Below are positions 1-5,106 of a DNA stretch of 5,106 nt, one piece after another. Positions within the stretch are counted from its first letter, which is position 1, and the number at the start of each line of letters is the position of its first letter. Both the position numbers and the translations under genes were made by a program. Under the pieces are notes generated by a model. It was not told the origin of the DNA. It was given only the letters and a program-made list of their open reading frames with translations, and made no database searches. Origin of the DNA: an uncultured Lachnospiraceae bacterium (GTDB lineage: Bacteria; Bacillota; Clostridia; Lachnospirales; Lachnospiraceae); assembly GCA_946566415.1 (NCBI GenBank), contig CAMNWW010000183.1, positions 1-5,106 on the forward strand, read 5' to 3'.

Positions 1-16
1 TTGAATTAGTTGTCAT
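1..16 (-). CDS. Start of a leftward gene, 5' end only (five codons)
   Basis: Reading the minus strand, an ATG at 16-14 is preceded by a strong ribosome site (AGGAGG, 5-6 nt upstream) and followed by open codons giving M-T-T-N-S before the window ends. The product cannot be identified from five residues. An in-frame ATG at 46-44 would add ten residues (MEGFDRKEEV), but it lacks a good ribosome site, and the AGGAGG would then lie inside the coding region, so 16 is the better start. The gene is divergent from the LacI-family regulator, and such regulators often control the gene facing them. By that family logic it may encode a carbohydrate enzyme or transport component; this is inference only. 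Confidence 0.7.
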
Positions 17-21
17 AACTT

Positions 22-28
22 CCTCCTT
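22..28 (-). promoter_or_regulatory. Ribosome binding site of the leftward gene
   Basis: The minus strand reads AAAGGAGGAAGTT directly before the ATG at 16. The GGAGG core sits 5 nt from the start, close to optimal for Bacillota. This site is the main evidence that a real gene begins at the left edge of the window. Confidence 0.75.
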
Positions 29-100
29 TCTGTCAAATCCCTCCATCTTCTGCACAATTCATCTCTCATACCCTTTTTTACATCCCCTTTCTTCTTTTTG

Positions 101-110
101 TTTGTGCATT
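101..110. repeat. TTTGTGCATT direct repeat, copy 1
   Basis: TTTGTGCATT occurs here, directly abutting the inverted repeat at 111-129, and again exactly at 316-325, where its last base is the first base of the rightward promoter's -10 box. Ten identical bases at two positions next to regulatory elements suggest a shared protein-binding element, but AT-rich background could produce this by chance. Confidence 0.4.
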
Positions 111-129
111 TGTAAAATACCATTTTACA
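111..129. promoter_or_regulatory. Candidate operator: perfect 8-bp inverted repeat
   Basis: TGTAAAAT-ACC-ATTTTACA is a perfect 8+3+8 inverted repeat. It lies between the leftward gene and the leftward promoter candidate (154-182), about 20-35 nt downstream of the predicted leftward start of transcription, which is a typical repressor position. Its right arm is part of ATTTTACATTT, which recurs exactly at 166-176 and 293-303. The likely ligand is the LacI-family protein encoded at 412. Against this, classical LacI-family operators have a central CG pair and this one does not. A different regulator is therefore possible. Confidence 0.55.
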
Positions 130-153
130 TTTTCCCGAGATTTGTATACTATA

Positions 154-182
154 TCTATAACATTTATTTTACATTTAGTCAA
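154..182 (-). promoter_or_regulatory. Candidate sigma-A promoter for the leftward gene
   Basis: On the minus strand TTGACT (182-177) and TATAGA (159-154) are separated by exactly 17 nt, matching the sigma-A consensus at 5 of 6 and 4 of 6 positions. Transcription would start near 147, leaving a purine-rich leader of about 130 nt before the ATG at 16. The second ATTTTACATTT copy (166-176) fills the spacer, and the inverted repeat at 111-129 lies just downstream, so both could exert repression. The region is AT-rich, so other matches are possible, for example TATAGT at 153-148. Confidence 0.4.
166..176. repeat. ATTTTACATTT repeat, copy 2
   Basis: This is identical over 11 nt to 122-132 and 293-303, starting 44 bp and 127 bp from them. 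It overlaps a separate short inverted repeat, TACATT-TAGTC-AATGTA (170-186). It lies in the spacer of the proposed leftward promoter. It is probably an operator element, though AT-rich composition lowers its significance. Confidence 0.45.
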
Positions 183-292
183 TGTATTTTTTGCTGTTTG
201 CATAACTTTATTTTTATATTTTTGTTTTATTATACACTCTCAACAAAATTGGAACGAAATTTTTACGCCGATAAATTTCCCACGAATTCTCT
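183..292. other. AT-rich spacer of the divergent region, nothing clear
   Basis: This is the middle part of the 395-bp non-coding region. It is very AT-rich with T-runs. Short open frames on the plus strand here encode low-complexity, Phe/Ile/Tyr-rich peptides without ribosome sites and are not believed. I see no RNA gene or convincing additional promoter. Confidence 0.5.
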
Positions 293-303
293 ATTTTACA
301 TTT
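293..303. repeat. ATTTTACATTT repeat, copy 3, overlapping the -35 box
   Basis: This is the third exact copy of the 11-mer. Its last two bases are the first two bases of the rightward promoter's TTGACA box (302-307), so a protein bound here should compete with or contact RNA polymerase. That placement suggests autoregulation of the regulator gene that follows. Confidence 0.45.
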
Positions 304-330
304 GACACATTTAAATTTGTGCATTATAAT
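302..330 (+). promoter_or_regulatory. Consensus sigma-A promoter of the regulator operon
   Basis: TTGACA (302-307) and TATAAT (325-330) are separated by exactly 17 nt, a perfect match to the vegetative consensus. Transcription should begin around 336-338, giving a leader of about 75 nt before the ATG at 412. A candidate operator element abuts the -35 box and TTTGTGCATT (316-325) runs through the spacer into the -10 box. A promoter this strong in front of a regulator gene suggests that it is normally held in check. Confidence 0.85.
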
Positions 331-400
331 ATAGTCAGAACATAATTATGGATAAATAATAGAGTGAAAATGAGAATTTGTAATCAGAGTATGTTATAAG

Positions 401-406
401 AGGAGG
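401..406 (+). promoter_or_regulatory. Ribosome binding site of the LacI-family regulator
   Basis: AGGAGG followed by GGCAA places the ATG at 412 five bases downstream. This fixes the start of the regulator. Confidence 0.8.
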
Positions 407-411
407 GGCAA

Positions 412-1482
412 ATGGGTACCAGAGTTACGATCCAGGATATAGCCGACGAGCTTGGCATTTCACGCAACACCGTCTCAAAGGCAATCAACAATACCGGCAT
501 CCTGGCCGATACCACCAGAGAAAGAGTATTAAAAAAAGCTATGGAAATGGGTTACAAGCAGTTTTCCTATGTAACGGTCGCGGAGCCGGGAAACACTGTC
601 CTTTCTATTCCTAACCCGAAAGAGCGCAATGAAATCGCATTGTTTATGTCCAATTTCGTAGGGGGTTCCCACTTCGCGCTTATTATGCTGGATAAGTTCC
701 AAAAAGAGCTTGCCGGTCTGGGATACAGCCTTACCATACACAGGATACTTGTAGATGAACAGGAAAGTCTGAAGCTTCCCGCTTCCTTTTCCCGGGAACG
801 AACGGCCGGTATCCTCTGCATCGAGATGTTTCATTATGAATATGACAAGCTGCTCTGCAGCCTGGGTCTACCGGTCTTATTTGTAGACGCACCGGTAACC
901 CGCTTAAAAGAACCATTGGAAGCAGACATTCTGTGTATGGACAATCAGTCCGGCATCTATTCATTTATAAAGGAAATGGCCGGCAGGGGGAAAACGAATA
1001 TCGGATTCATAGGGGAATACATGCACTGCCAGTCCTTCTTCGAGCGGTATATGGCTTACCGTGGCGCCATGTATCTGACGGGTCTGCCCTGTCCGGATGA
1101 ATACTGCATCATATGGAATAAAGAAGGGGTCCGCAGTCCGTCTTCTGAAGATTATCAGGAATATCTGGCGGAAAGCTTTCAGAATCTTTCCCATATGCCG
1201 GACGTTTTCATATGTGCCAACGATTTCATTGCCCTGGACGCCCTGCAGGTACTAAAGAGGCTGGGCTATTCCGTACCGGACAATGTATGGCTGTGCGGGT
1301 TTGACGACTCTCCCGAATCAAAGATCGTTACGCCTTCACTTACCACCATCCATATACACAGCCAGATCATGGGATTCTCTGCGGTGAATCTGTTGATGTC
1401 CCGTATCAGCGAGCCATCTTTGAATTACCGCACCGTGCATACGGAAACAGATCTGATCTACCGGGAATCTACGGGAGACTAA
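412..1482 (+). CDS. LacI-family transcriptional regulator
   Basis: The 356-residue product is a cytoplasmic DNA-binding regulator of the LacI/GalR family, which normally senses a sugar or sugar derivative. Residues 6-50 form the LacI-type helix-turn-helix (TIQDIADELGISRNTVSKAI, then an ETR-like TTRERVLKKAMEMGY). The rest matches the periplasmic-binding-protein-like effector domain, with the signatures ERYMAYRGAM (about 211-220), ICANDFIALDALQVLKRLGY (about 267-286) and GFDDSPES (296-303). Length is typical. The linker after GY (residues 49-62, KQFSYVTVAEPGNT) lacks the usual P-N-x-x-A-R-x-L hinge helix that inserts a leucine in the operator's minor groove. The gene is first in a probable operon with the two downstream membrane genes (51-nt and 33-nt gaps), is driven by a perfect promoter, and faces a divergent gene that is the obvious target. 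The effector cannot be named. Confidence 0.93.
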   Translation: MGTRVTIQDIADELGISRNTVSKAINNTGILADTTRERVLKKAMEMGYKQFSYVTVAEPGNTVLSIPNPKERNEIALFMSNFVGGSHFALIMLDKFQKELAGLGYSLTIHRILVDEQESLKLPASFSRERTAGILCIEMFHYEYDKLLCSLGLPVLFVDAPVTRLKEPLEADILCMDNQSGIYSFIKEMAGRGKTNIGFIGEYMHCQSFFERYMAYRGAMYLTGLPCPDEYCIIWNKEGVRSPSSEDYQEYLAESFQNLSHMPDVFICANDFIALDALQVLKRLGYSVPDNVWLCGFDDSPESKIVTPSLTTIHIHSQIMGFSAVNLLMSRISEPSLNYRTVHTETDLIYRESTGD

Positions 1483-1521
1483 CTTTTTACAGGATTTTTG
1501 GCGTTAAATATCAGTAACCTT

Positions 1522-1527
1522 AGGAGG
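1522..1527 (+). promoter_or_regulatory. Ribosome binding site that fixes the DUF624 start
   Basis: AGGAGG lies 6 nt before the ATG at 1534. This rules out the upstream in-frame TTG at 1498, which would add twelve residues (MALNISNLRRDI if TTG initiated) and has no ribosome site; the AGGAGG would then fall inside the coding sequence. Confidence 0.8.
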
Positions 1528-1533
1528 GATATT

Positions 1534-2181
1534 ATGAGTAATTTATTTAACCTGGACGGTCCGGTTCTGCAATTCATCAACAAAATTGTATACAGCGTAT
1601 ATCTGAATATTTTGTGGTTTATCTGCTGTATCCCTGTTGTGACGATCGGCGCGTCCACCACCGCGCTTTTCTATGTCACGCTAAAAATGTCAAAAAACGA
1701 AGAAGGCAATATCACAAAAGCGTTTTTCCGCTCTTTCAAGGATAATTTCAGACAAGGCTCTGTAATATGGCTGATCCTTCTTGCATTGGGAATCATCCTT
1801 GGCGCCGACGGATACATCCTGTATCATATGCGGTTTGAGAACGTGTTCTGGACACTCTGCACCGCTGTTTTTTGTGTCGCCGCAGTCTCCTACGCCATTG
1901 TCCTGATGTATATCTTCCCACTCCTTGCAAGATTCAATAATACGACCGGCGCCATGTTTAAAAACGCGCTGTTTATCGGCGTCCGTTTTCTGTTTTGTAC
2001 CGTATTGATGGCTGTTATTTACTTTGTGATGCTGCTGATTGTAATCCGCTTCTTTACTCCGGCTGTCATTTTCGGAGAAGGCCTATGTGCATTACTCTGC
2101 TCCTATCCGCTGTCCAATATCCTGCTGCTCTGTCAGGAAAAAACCGAAGAGCATGCAAACGCCGCCTCCGAAATGCTGTAA
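1534..2181 (+). CDS. DUF624 / YesL-like integral membrane protein
   Basis: This 215-residue protein resembles the YesL (DUF624) family. The N-terminus MSNLFNLDGPVLQFINKI leads into a first hydrophobic segment ending in the family-like CCIPVVTIGASTTALFYV (about 31-48), where small residues follow a Pro. Further likely membrane segments are at about 76-97, 104-130, 153-172 and 176-200, joined by short loops including a basic, probably cytoplasmic, AFFRSFKDNFRQ (63-74). The biochemical role of DUF624 proteins is unknown. In Bacillus subtilis yesL sits in a pectin-degradation cluster, and homologues commonly lie beside sugar transporters and their regulators. Here it follows a LacI-family gene after 51 nt without a visible terminator, so co-transcription is likely. 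The start at 1534 is chosen for its strong ribosome site. Confidence 0.85.
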   Translation: MSNLFNLDGPVLQFINKIVYSVYLNILWFICCIPVVTIGASTTALFYVTLKMSKNEEGNITKAFFRSFKDNFRQGSVIWLILLALGIILGADGYILYHMRFENVFWTLCTAVFCVAAVSYAIVLMYIFPLLARFNNTTGAMFKNALFIGVRFLFCTVLMAVIYFVMLLIVIRFFTPAVIFGEGLCALLCSYPLSNILLLCQEKTEEHANAASEML

Positions 2182-2202
2182 CCTTAATCGTTATGAAATA
2201 GT

Positions 2203-2208
2203 AAAGGA
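2203..2208 (+). promoter_or_regulatory. Weak ribosome binding site of the third operon gene
   Basis: AAAGGA lies 6 nt before the ATG at 2215. It is weaker than the AGGAGG sites of the two preceding genes, suggesting lower translation of this membrane protein. Confidence 0.55.
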
Positions 2209-2214
2209 AAAAAT

Positions 2215-2949
2215 ATGAACTCCGAAAAATGCTGTTTTTCAGGTAAAGACTGTCTGAAAAGACTTTATGGGAAACAAAAAATACAGTATATTTGGGATTA
2301 TTATAAGCTGCCGATTGTGATCTGCCTTATCCTCTTGTATATCATCACATATACGCTGCACGGCCATTTTTCTAAAAAAGAAATTCTGCTCTATACCGGA
2401 CTTGTAAACGTCTCCGCAGGCGAACAGCTCACTGCCAGGTTAAGCGGCGGTTTCATTGATTCCGTGGACGACGACGCTTCCAAATCGGATATGAGACTAT
2501 ACTCGGGATTATATCTCACTGACAACCTTGACGATCCCAACCATGAATACGTCTATGCTTCCCGTATCAAAATAACCGCCTCCATTGACGATGAGCATCT
2601 GGACGTCGTAATTATGAATAAGGAAGCCTTTGACGCATTCTCACAGAACGGTTATCTTTATAATATGGAAGAGCTGTTCCGTGATTCCGATAGCCTGGCA
2701 GAATTAGAACCATATTTTGTGACTAACACAGTCATACTAAAAGACAATACCGACGACATGCTGCTTGACAGATCACTGTCTTATCAGGCAGTGACAGAAG
2801 AGTATTCTACGGGACTGCTTGTATCAGAAAAAGGGCTTTTTAAAAATGCCGGTTTTAGTGAAGACGTATATCTCGGTGTAATTAAAAATTCTCCGCGGAT
2901 GGATATGGCGGCGGAATATATAAAGTATCTAATTTCACCGGAAGTCTGA
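2215..2949 (+). CDS. Uncharacterised single-pass membrane protein with large extracytoplasmic domain
   Basis: I do not recognise a named family. The 244-residue product starts with a Cys- and Lys-rich stretch (Cys 6, 7 and 13), then IWDYYKLPIVICLILLYIITYTL, giving one membrane segment at about 31-49. Basic residues before it (KRLYGKQK, 15-22) predict a cytoplasmic N-terminus, leaving about 190 residues outside. There is no lipobox, so it is an anchored protein rather than a lipoprotein. The outer domain is acidic; LDVVIMNKEAFDAFSQNGYLYNMEELF (129-155) and the ending GVIKNSPRMDMAAEYIKYL (221-239) recall parts of extracellular solute-binding proteins, a faint resemblance only. It follows the DUF624 gene by 33 nt, probably in the same operon, and could partner it. 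Its last 68 bp overlap the convergent histidine kinase gene. Confidence 0.8.
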   Translation: MNSEKCCFSGKDCLKRLYGKQKIQYIWDYYKLPIVICLILLYIITYTLHGHFSKKEILLYTGLVNVSAGEQLTARLSGGFIDSVDDDASKSDMRLYSGLYLTDNLDDPNHEYVYASRIKITASIDDEHLDVVIMNKEAFDAFSQNGYLYNMEELFRDSDSLAELEPYFVTNTVILKDNTDDMLLDRSLSYQAVTEEYSTGLLVSEKGLFKNAGFSEDVYLGVIKNSPRMDMAAEYIKYLISPEV

Positions 2950-4321
2950 TCTCCACCAAAAATCCGCCCTGCGCGCTCCGACCGGCCATAGCCGTACCTT
3001 GATGCACCGCCGCGATCTGTTTCACAATGAGAAGTCCCAGACCGTGGCGTTGTTCGGTCGTGCGACCGTCGCATACCATGTAATGCGGGGCATGGTTAAT
3101 TTTTTCGATCTGCTCGTCGTCCGCCCCCACGCCGTCGTCCGAGACGGTCACCTTACATTCCCCATTCTCCTTCGCAACACGGATATAGATCCTGCAGCCC
3201 TGTTCGTTGTGGTTAATACAATTCTGAATTAGATTGCCGAGCGCGCGCTTTATCAGATCTCTGTCTACATCCACCGGACAGTTCGTAAGCTCTTCATCCG
3301 TTTCCCACTCGATCGGGTATCTCCCTTCATGATCCATATTCATGAAATCTACCGCCGTCTGCCTTGCGAGCGCGATCATATTTTCTTCCTTTAATCGAAT
3401 GGGCTGCATATCATACTCTAATTTGGACGCCAGGTTCAGGTCGTTCACCAGATTTTTCATCCGTCTGCTCTGTTTTACGATTATGGCGGCCTTGTCCCGG
3501 GCGGCAAAGGGCAGGGTTGTATCTTCTTCCAGTTGGGAAGCGTAACCCATAACCATCGACAGCGGCGTTCTGATATCGTGGGATACGCCTGCGATCCAGT
3601 TTGCCCTTGCCGTCTCTTTTCTGCGAAGCTGCCTGCTCTGTGACCGCAGGGTGTCCGAGGTTTTGTTGATGCTTACCGCAAGTTCGGACATAAGACCTGT
3701 TTCCTTAAGACGTTCCGGCTCTTTCGACGGCAATGCCTGGATGGCGCTTACAATTGGTTTTACAGATTTTAAAAGCCTGGAATTTGCAGCAACATAAATC
3801 ACAAAAATCAAGGCGACGTTGGCTCCCAGCATAGAAAAAAACATTTTTGGAAGGTCCTCGATCAGTCCGTAATCCCAGCTCGGCCACATATGTTTCCAAA
3901 AACTGTCTTTCGGATAGCCGAGTACTGCCAGACCGTTTCCCCCTTCCCCCGTAAACGTCGGGTATCCGTCTATATAGCCCCTGGTCAGTCCTGCGATATC
4001 GGAAAACGTGTATGACATGGGTACGCTCCCCGGCAAATTCTCCGTCCGCCAGATCACTTGTCCTGTATTGTTGTCTATGAAAACGGCCCAGACCCCCGAG
4101 TCTTCCAGTTCATCGGCAATATCATCCGGCAGAACATAACTTTCTCCTTCTGTCTTCTGCAGTTTATCCGCGACCTCCTCCGCAGTTTTCCAGGGACGGG
4201 CATTAGGAAGCTGCCTAAAGGTGTATACACCTAGCAGGACGATATTCAGAAGAAGGATCAGCGCCGCGGACAGGATTCCGATACCTACGAACCGCCGGAT
4301 CAGTTTCGGTATGCTCTTCAT
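2882..4321 (-). CDS. Sensor histidine kinase of a two-component system
   Basis: This 479-residue membrane kinase autophosphorylates on histidine and passes the phosphate to the regulator encoded just upstream. Membrane segments lie at about 11-33 and 161-178, enclosing an extracytoplasmic sensor of about 125 residues with no recognisable ligand motif (GVWAVFIDNNTGQVIW at 76-91 looks PAS/Cache-like in style only). A linker at 180-235 resembles a degenerate HAMP region. The H-box is SHDIRTPL (247-254) with phosphoacceptor His248; the N-box is LGNLIQNCINHN (361-372); the ATP-lid motifs are SDDGVGADD (394-402) and HGLGLLIVKQI (426-436). All key catalytic motifs are present. The start is 1 nt after the regulator's stop, with GGGGGAGAG just upstream, indicating translational coupling. 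Kinases of this type usually end shortly after an E-I-R-L-P-like strand (457-461), so the last 14-18 residues, lying over the convergent gene, look like an added tail. Confidence 0.93.
   Translation of the reverse strand: MKSIPKLIRRFVGIGILSAALILLLNIVLLGVYTFRQLPNARPWKTAEEVADKLQKTEGESYVLPDDIADELEDSGVWAVFIDNNTGQVIWRTENLPGSVPMSYTFSDIAGLTRGYIDGYPTFTGEGGNGLAVLGYPKDSFWKHMWPSWDYGLIEDLPKMFFSMLGANVALIFVIYVAANSRLLKSVKPIVSAIQALPSKEPERLKETGLMSELAVSINKTSDTLRSQSRQLRRKETARANWIAGVSHDIRTPLSMVMGYASQLEEDTTLPFAARDKAAIIVKQSRRMKNLVNDLNLASKLEYDMQPIRLKEENMIALARQTAVDFMNMDHEGRYPIEWETDEELTNCPVDVDRDLIKRALGNLIQNCINHNEQGCRIYIRVAKENGECKVTVSDDGVGADDEQIEKINHAPHYMVCDGRTTEQRHGLGLLIVKQIAAVHQGTAMAGRSAQGGFLVEIRLPVKLDTLYIPPPYPSAENF
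2884..2917 (-). terminator. Possible weak terminator of the two-component operon
   Basis: Reading the minus strand, ATTC-CG-CCGC (2917-2908) can pair with GCGG-A-GAAT (2896-2888) around an 11-nt loop, with a small internal bulge. The helix is followed by TTTTT (2888-2884) that runs into the kinase stop codon. This is the only hairpin plus T-run near the end of the operon. It lies inside coding sequence of both convergent genes and the stem is imperfect, so confidence is low. No comparable structure follows the rightward operon. Confidence 0.3.
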
Positions 4322-4322
4322 A

Positions 4323-5030
4323 TCACTCTCCCCCTGTCATCAGCTTGTATCCCAGACCTTTGACTGTGATCAAAGACACCGGGCGGGAAGGATTCACCTC
4401 AATTTTTTCTCTGATTCGGCGGATGTGGGCCATAAGGGAATTTTCATATCCAAAAGGATTCTCCCCCCACGCCGCTTCACACAAAGCGTCGATCGTCACG
4501 ATCCTCCCCGCGTTACGATACAAAACGGTCAAAATATCATACTCTTTTGCCGTAAGAGCAATATGTTCCCCAGCCTTTACCACCTCGGCGCGGTCAAAAT
4601 CAATCTCACTGCCGCAAAGTTTGACAAGCGGATTTTCCCCCTTATAAGTCCTCCGCAGAATCGCCGTCATACGGAAGACCAGCTCCTTTGGCAGAAATGG
4701 TTTTACAATATAATCATCCGCCCCCAGGCCGAAACCCTTAAGCCTATCCTCGTCCTCGCCCCGGGCGGTCAGAAAAAGTATCGGATATTCATCCTTCTGT
4801 CTCAGCCGTTCCATCAATGAGAATCCGTCCCCGTCCGGCAGCATGACGTCGAGAACGGCGATCTCTGGTTTTACTTTCCCCGCCTTATCCAGCGCTTCTT
4901 TGACTGTTCCCGCTGTTTCTATATTATAGAAACCTTCCGCCTCCAAAATAGATACCAGCATCTTCAAAATCTCCTGTTCGTCGTCCACCAACAGGATCCG
5001 TTTATTCTTTAAATATTCAAGCTCCATCAT
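4323..5030 (-). CDS. OmpR/PhoB-family response regulator
   Basis: This 235-residue cytoplasmic transcription factor has a receiver domain (about 10-122) and a winged-helix DNA-binding domain (about 135-232). Receiver residues are the acidic pair Asp16-Asp17, the phosphoacceptor Asp61 (VLDVMLPDGDG), Thr88 (LFLTAR) and Lys110 (YIVKPF), so it should be phosphorylated by the kinase encoded downstream. The effector domain shows LTAKEYDILTVL (159-170), a recognition helix around NSLMAHIRRIREKIE (197-211) and the wing ITVKGLGYKL (221-230). Two adjacent ATGs (5030 and 5027) compete. AAGGGAG lies 4 nt from the first and 7 nt from the second, so the second may be the main start. Targets are unknown; regulators of this type often control envelope stress, antibiotic resistance or transporter genes. 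Confidence 0.95.
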   Translation of the reverse strand: MMELEYLKNKRILLVDDEQEILKMLVSILEAEGFYNIETAGTVKEALDKAGKVKPEIAVLDVMLPDGDGFSLMERLRQKDEYPILFLTARGEDEDRLKGFGLGADDYIVKPFLPKELVFRMTAILRRTYKGENPLVKLCGSEIDFDRAEVVKAGEHIALTAKEYDILTVLYRNAGRIVTIDALCEAAWGENPFGYENSLMAHIRRIREKIEVNPSRPVSLITVKGLGYKLMTGGE

Positions 5031-5034
5031 ACCA

Positions 5035-5041
5035 CTCCCTT
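5035..5041 (-). promoter_or_regulatory. Ribosome binding site of the response regulator
   Basis: The minus strand reads AAGGGAG, 4 nt before the ATG at 5030 and 7 nt before the ATG at 5027. The spacing slightly favours the second methionine as the true start. Confidence 0.65.
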
Positions 5042-5043
5042 CT

Positions 5044-5106
5044 AATATTAAGAGTTACCCGACAAATGAGTCCACCGTCGATTTTTCCGTGCTTTGCACT
5101 CCCAAA
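5044..5106. other. Region upstream of the two-component operon, no promoter identified
   Basis: The 63 bp to the window edge contain a short inverted repeat, GTGC-TTT-GCAC (5089-5099), without a T-run, and no good sigma-A promoter for the leftward operon. All three minus frames are open at the edge; two close at 5057-5055 and 5050-5048, so an upstream leftward gene could end here and be co-transcribed with the regulator. The end of the window prevents a decision. Confidence 0.4.

Noticed and set aside
245..263. Inverted repeat AAAATT ... AATTTT
   Set aside because: Only A and T in six-base arms within an AT-rich stretch; expected by chance and not tied to a promoter.
102..345. Two overlapping 67-codon open frames in the divergent region
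   Set aside because: They encode low-complexity Phe/Ile/Tyr-rich peptides from AT-rich DNA, lack ribosome sites and run across the promoter and repeat elements.
370..399. Nine-codon frame (MRICNQSML) in the leader of the regulator, ending just before its ribosome site
   Set aside because: There is no convincing ribosome site and no run of regulatory codons; chance is the simpler explanation for a leader peptide this short.
1486..1514. TTTACA-17-TATCAG as an internal promoter before the DUF624 gene
   Set aside because: The -10 match is poor and transcription would begin at about the ribosome site itself, leaving almost no leader.
4221..4820. A 199-codon plus-strand open frame opposite the two-component genes
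   Set aside because: It is antisense to two genes with complete, well-conserved motifs. It has no ribosome site and no recognisable protein features.
5046..5074. TGGACT-17-TTAATA as a leftward promoter for the response regulator
   Set aside because: Both boxes match poorly, and the start of transcription would fall at the ribosome site.

Overview
The window looks like a chromosomal regulatory locus from a Gram-positive, moderate-GC anaerobe of the Bacillota (Clostridia). A gut Lachnospiraceae type is my best guess. The evidence is strong AGGAGG ribosome sites, an AT-rich intergenic region with consensus sigma-A promoter boxes, a DUF624/YesL-type membrane protein, and a LacI-family regulator of the kind frequent in that group. 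The taxonomic call is inference; there is no rRNA or marker gene here.

Layout, left to right. Bases 1-16 are the first five codons of a leftward gene that is otherwise outside the window; it has a very good ribosome site. Bases 17-411 form a 395-bp AT-rich divergent regulatory region. It holds a textbook rightward promoter (TTGACA-17-TATAAT), a weaker leftward promoter candidate, a perfect 8-bp inverted repeat, and three exact copies of ATTTTACATTT that look like operator elements. Bases 412-2949 carry three rightward genes that probably form one operon: a LacI-family regulator, a DUF624 membrane protein, and an unrecognised single-pass membrane protein with a large, probably extracytoplasmic, domain. 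Bases 5030-2882 (leftward) carry a two-component pair, an OmpR-type response regulator followed 1 nt later by its sensor histidine kinase. The kinase gene runs 68 bp into the 3' end of the rightward operon, so the two operons are convergent and overlap. Bases 5031-5106 hold the regulator's ribosome site and about 60 bp with no clear promoter.

How the genes may work together. The LacI-type protein most likely controls the divergent leftward gene and perhaps itself through the TTTTACA-containing sites. DUF624 proteins often sit in carbohydrate-uptake loci, so a sugar-use function for the leftward gene is plausible but unproven. The two-component pair senses an unknown envelope signal and may be functionally separate.

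Most of this is familiar biology. The parts worth a second look are the regulator's non-canonical linker paired with an operator candidate lacking a central CG, the uncharacterised membrane protein beside DUF624, and the convergent coding overlap. I see no CRISPR array, insertion sequence, tRNA or rRNA.
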